37,537 nt of DNA, from the NCBI GenBank assembly GCA_029068395.1, contig JAIECQ010000164.1, positions 1 to 37,537 of the forward strand, given 5' to 3'. The number at the start of each line of letters is the position of its first letter. The first letter of the stretch is position 1. The position numbers and the translations under genes are program-made. The notes under the pieces were generated by a model that saw only the letters and a program-made list of their open reading frames with translations, was not told the origin of the DNA and ran no database searches. Below are positions 36,029-37,537 of the stretch, one piece after another. This DNA comes from Rikenellaceae bacterium. Its GTDB lineage: Bacteria > Bacteroidota > Bacteroidia > Bacteroidales > Rikenellaceae.

Positions 36029-37042
36029 ATGAACACTACCGGCACCCTTTTCCGCATATCGCTCTTTGGCGAGTCGCACGGCAGCAGCGTCGGCGTTACA
36101 GTCGACGGCATACCTGCCGGACTCCCTCTCTGCGAGTCAGACCTCCTTGCCGACCTTGCCCGCCGCAAGCCGGGAGCGCGTGGCACCACCCCCCGCAGAG
36201 AGACCGACACCCCGCGCATCGTCAGCGGCGTGTTTGATAAACACACTACAGGGGCGCCTCTTACGGTGCTCTTCGACAACGACAACACCGTCAGCGGCGA
36301 TTACTCCAACCTTGTCAGCCATCCGCGCCCGGGACACTCCGACTTTGTCGCCCGTGTCAAGTACGGCGGGTTCAACGACTATCGCGGCGGCGGCCACTTC
36401 TCCGGACGCATAACACTGGGCCTTGTTGTGGCCGGCAGTATAGCCAAGAAGATGCTGTCCCGTTACGGCGTTGCCATATCCGCCGGGGTTACGGCAGTGG
36501 GCGGCTGTGACGACCAAGGGCGCTTTGCAGACATTATAGAAGAGGCCATGGCCCATGGTGACTCTGTAGGCGGCATTGTCGAGTGCACCGCCACCGGAGT
36601 GCCTGTGGGGTGGGGCGAGCCCTTTTTCGACTCTGTCGAGAGCCGCATGTCGCACCTTTTGTTCTCCATACCGGGGGTGCGCGGGGTGGAGTTCGGCGAG
36701 GGATTTGCCTCTGCCGCACGCACCGGCTCTCAGCACAACGACCCCATTGCCGATGCTGCGGGACATACCGTAACCAACCACGCCGGAGGTGTCAATGGCG
36801 GCATAACCAACGGCAACGACATAGTGTGCCGCATAGCCGTCAAGCCCACTTCGAGCATATCGGCGCCTCAGGATACATACGACTTCTCTGCCGACACCGT
36901 AGCTCCTCTGAGGGTGAGGGGGCGCCATGATGCCTGCATAGCCTTGCGCGTGCCTGTCATTGCCGAGGCGGCGGTGGCGGTGGTGCTGGCCGACCTTATG
37001 CTTGTTGCCCTGAGTGCCGGCCGTTTTTCAGAAAAGCGGTAG
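36029..37042 (+). CDS. aroC: chorismate synthase
   Basis: GTLFRISLFGESHGSSVGVTVDGIPAG, RPGHSDFVARVKYGGFNDYRGGGHFSGRIT, HAGGVNGGITNGNDIV. The ORF-track start at 36023 is a GTG; the ATG at 36029 is preferred. Confidence 0.95.
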   Translation: MNTTGTLFRISLFGESHGSSVGVTVDGIPAGLPLCESDLLADLARRKPGARGTTPRRETDTPRIVSGVFDKHTTGAPLTVLFDNDNTVSGDYSNLVSHPRPGHSDFVARVKYGGFNDYRGGGHFSGRITLGLVVAGSIAKKMLSRYGVAISAGVTAVGGCDDQGRFADIIEEAMAHGDSVGGIVECTATGVPVGWGEPFFDSVESRMSHLLFSIPGVRGVEFGEGFASAARTGSQHNDPIADAAGHTVTNHAGGVNGGITNGNDIVCRIAVKPTSSISAPQDTYDFSADTVAPLRVRGRHDACIALRVPVIAEAAVAVVLADLMLVALSAGRFSEKR

Positions 37043-37126
37043 ACGTTTTTGGTGGGGTGCAAAACATTGATGTTTAGCTCTTTAAGCAAAAAGGCAGTAA
37101 AAAGACGCAAAAAAGTGTCTGAAATA

Positions 37127-37158
37127 TTTGGATTGTATTGAAATAGTCTCTATATTTG
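37127..37158 (+). promoter_or_regulatory. Bacteroidota-type promoter for the tRNA cluster
   Basis: TTTG (37127-37130), N20, TATATTTG (37151-37158). Confidence 0.8.
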
Positions 37159-37186
37159 CACGACCAAAAAACACTGAGAGAGCCAC

Positions 37187-37260
37187 GCCGATGTAGCTCA
37201 GTTGGTCAGAGCAGCTGATTTGTAATCAGCAGGCCGTGGGTTCGAATCCCTCCATCGGCT
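37187..37260 (+). tRNA. tRNA-Thr (anticodon TGT)
   Basis: GCCGATGTAGCTCAGTTGGTCAGAGCAGCTGATTTGTAATCAGCAGGCCGTGGGTTCGAATCCCTCCATCGGCT. Confidence 0.96.
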
Positions 37261-37275
37261 CTCAAGAATATTTTT

Positions 37276-37358
37276 GGGGAGGTACCAAAGTGGCCAACTG
37301 GGGCAGACTGTAAATCTGCTGACTTATGTCTTCGTAGGTTCGAATCCTGCCCTCCCCA
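37276..37358 (+). tRNA. tRNA-Tyr (anticodon GTA)
   Basis: GGGGAGGTACCAAAGTGG...CAGACTGTAAATCTG...long variable arm...CCTCCCCA. Confidence 0.95.
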
Positions 37359-37364
37359 CAAACC

Positions 37365-37440
37365 GCGGAAGTAGCTCAGTTGGTAGAGCATTAGCCTTCC
37401 AAGCTAAGGGTCGCGGGTTCGAGTCTCGTCTTCCGCTCCA
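37365..37440 (+). tRNA. tRNA-Gly (anticodon TCC)
   Basis: GCGGAAGTAGCTCAGTTGGTAGAGCATTAGCCTTCCAAGCTAAGGGTCGCGGGTTCGAGTCTCGTCTTCCGCT, followed by CCA. Confidence 0.95.
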
Positions 37441-37508
37441 ACCTTCCTTTAACGGGAAGAACATTTTTAAAATGGCGGTCAGGTGAGATTTCGTATTTAA
37501 CCGCCCAT

Positions 37509-37537
37509 GCTGATGTAGCTCAGGGGTAGAGCACTTC
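37509..37537 (+). tRNA. 5' part of a tRNA, probably tRNA-Thr, truncated by the window end
   Basis: GCTGATGTAGCTCAGGGGTAGAGCACTTC: acceptor and D-arm only. Thr inferred from the conserved Thr-Tyr-Gly-Thr order. Confidence 0.7.

Noticed and set aside
36137-36928. 263-aa ORF antisense to aroC
   Set aside because: AroC signatures are unambiguous on the + strand.
1-37537. CRISPR array, IS element, prophage or toxin-antitoxin island
   Set aside because: No regularly spaced repeats, transposase/integrase, phage or TA-like ORFs could be recognised. The region reads as core chromosome.

Overview
This 37.5-kb window looks like a Bacteroidales-type chromosome, possibly Muribaculaceae-like. The clues are TTTG-N20-TAnnTTTG promoters, a MurF-Alr fusion, DUF4254 and DUF4296 proteins, and the tRNA Thr-Tyr-Gly-Thr cluster. 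The content is mostly housekeeping: recQ; a heptosyltransferase/DUF4254 pair; a thiamine operon (thiS-tenI-like-thiE-thiG-thiH-thiF); a GH2-like protein + plsC-like + topoisomerase IV (parE, parC) + aroK; murF-alr; prfB; a radical SAM protein; an amidohydrolase; a DUF4296 lipoprotein; an FtsX-like permease; rbfA; a beta-barrel protein; an Ig-like lipoprotein; rnhA; tRNA-Pro; aroA; a GH29 fucosidase; mlaE-mlaF; aroC; and a tRNA cluster cut by the window end. I see no phage, IS element, CRISPR array or defence island. The observations most worth checking are: (1) a secreted GH2-fold protein that has lost the catalytic acid/base motif (GNES -> GYRS) and sits 3 nt upstream of a PlsC-like acyltransferase; (2) an intact +1 programmed frameshift in prfB that the ORF track misses; (3) a ThiF/E1-like protein with no zinc or sulfur-transfer cysteines, next to a degenerate ThiE/TenI paralogue; (4) an Arg at the quinolone-critical Ser83-equivalent position of ParC; (5) an 83-nt out-of-frame overlap between the DUF4296 and amidohydrolase genes; and (6) an unlisted 50-aa small membrane protein ORF. 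All calls come from reading motifs by eye; no database searches were run.
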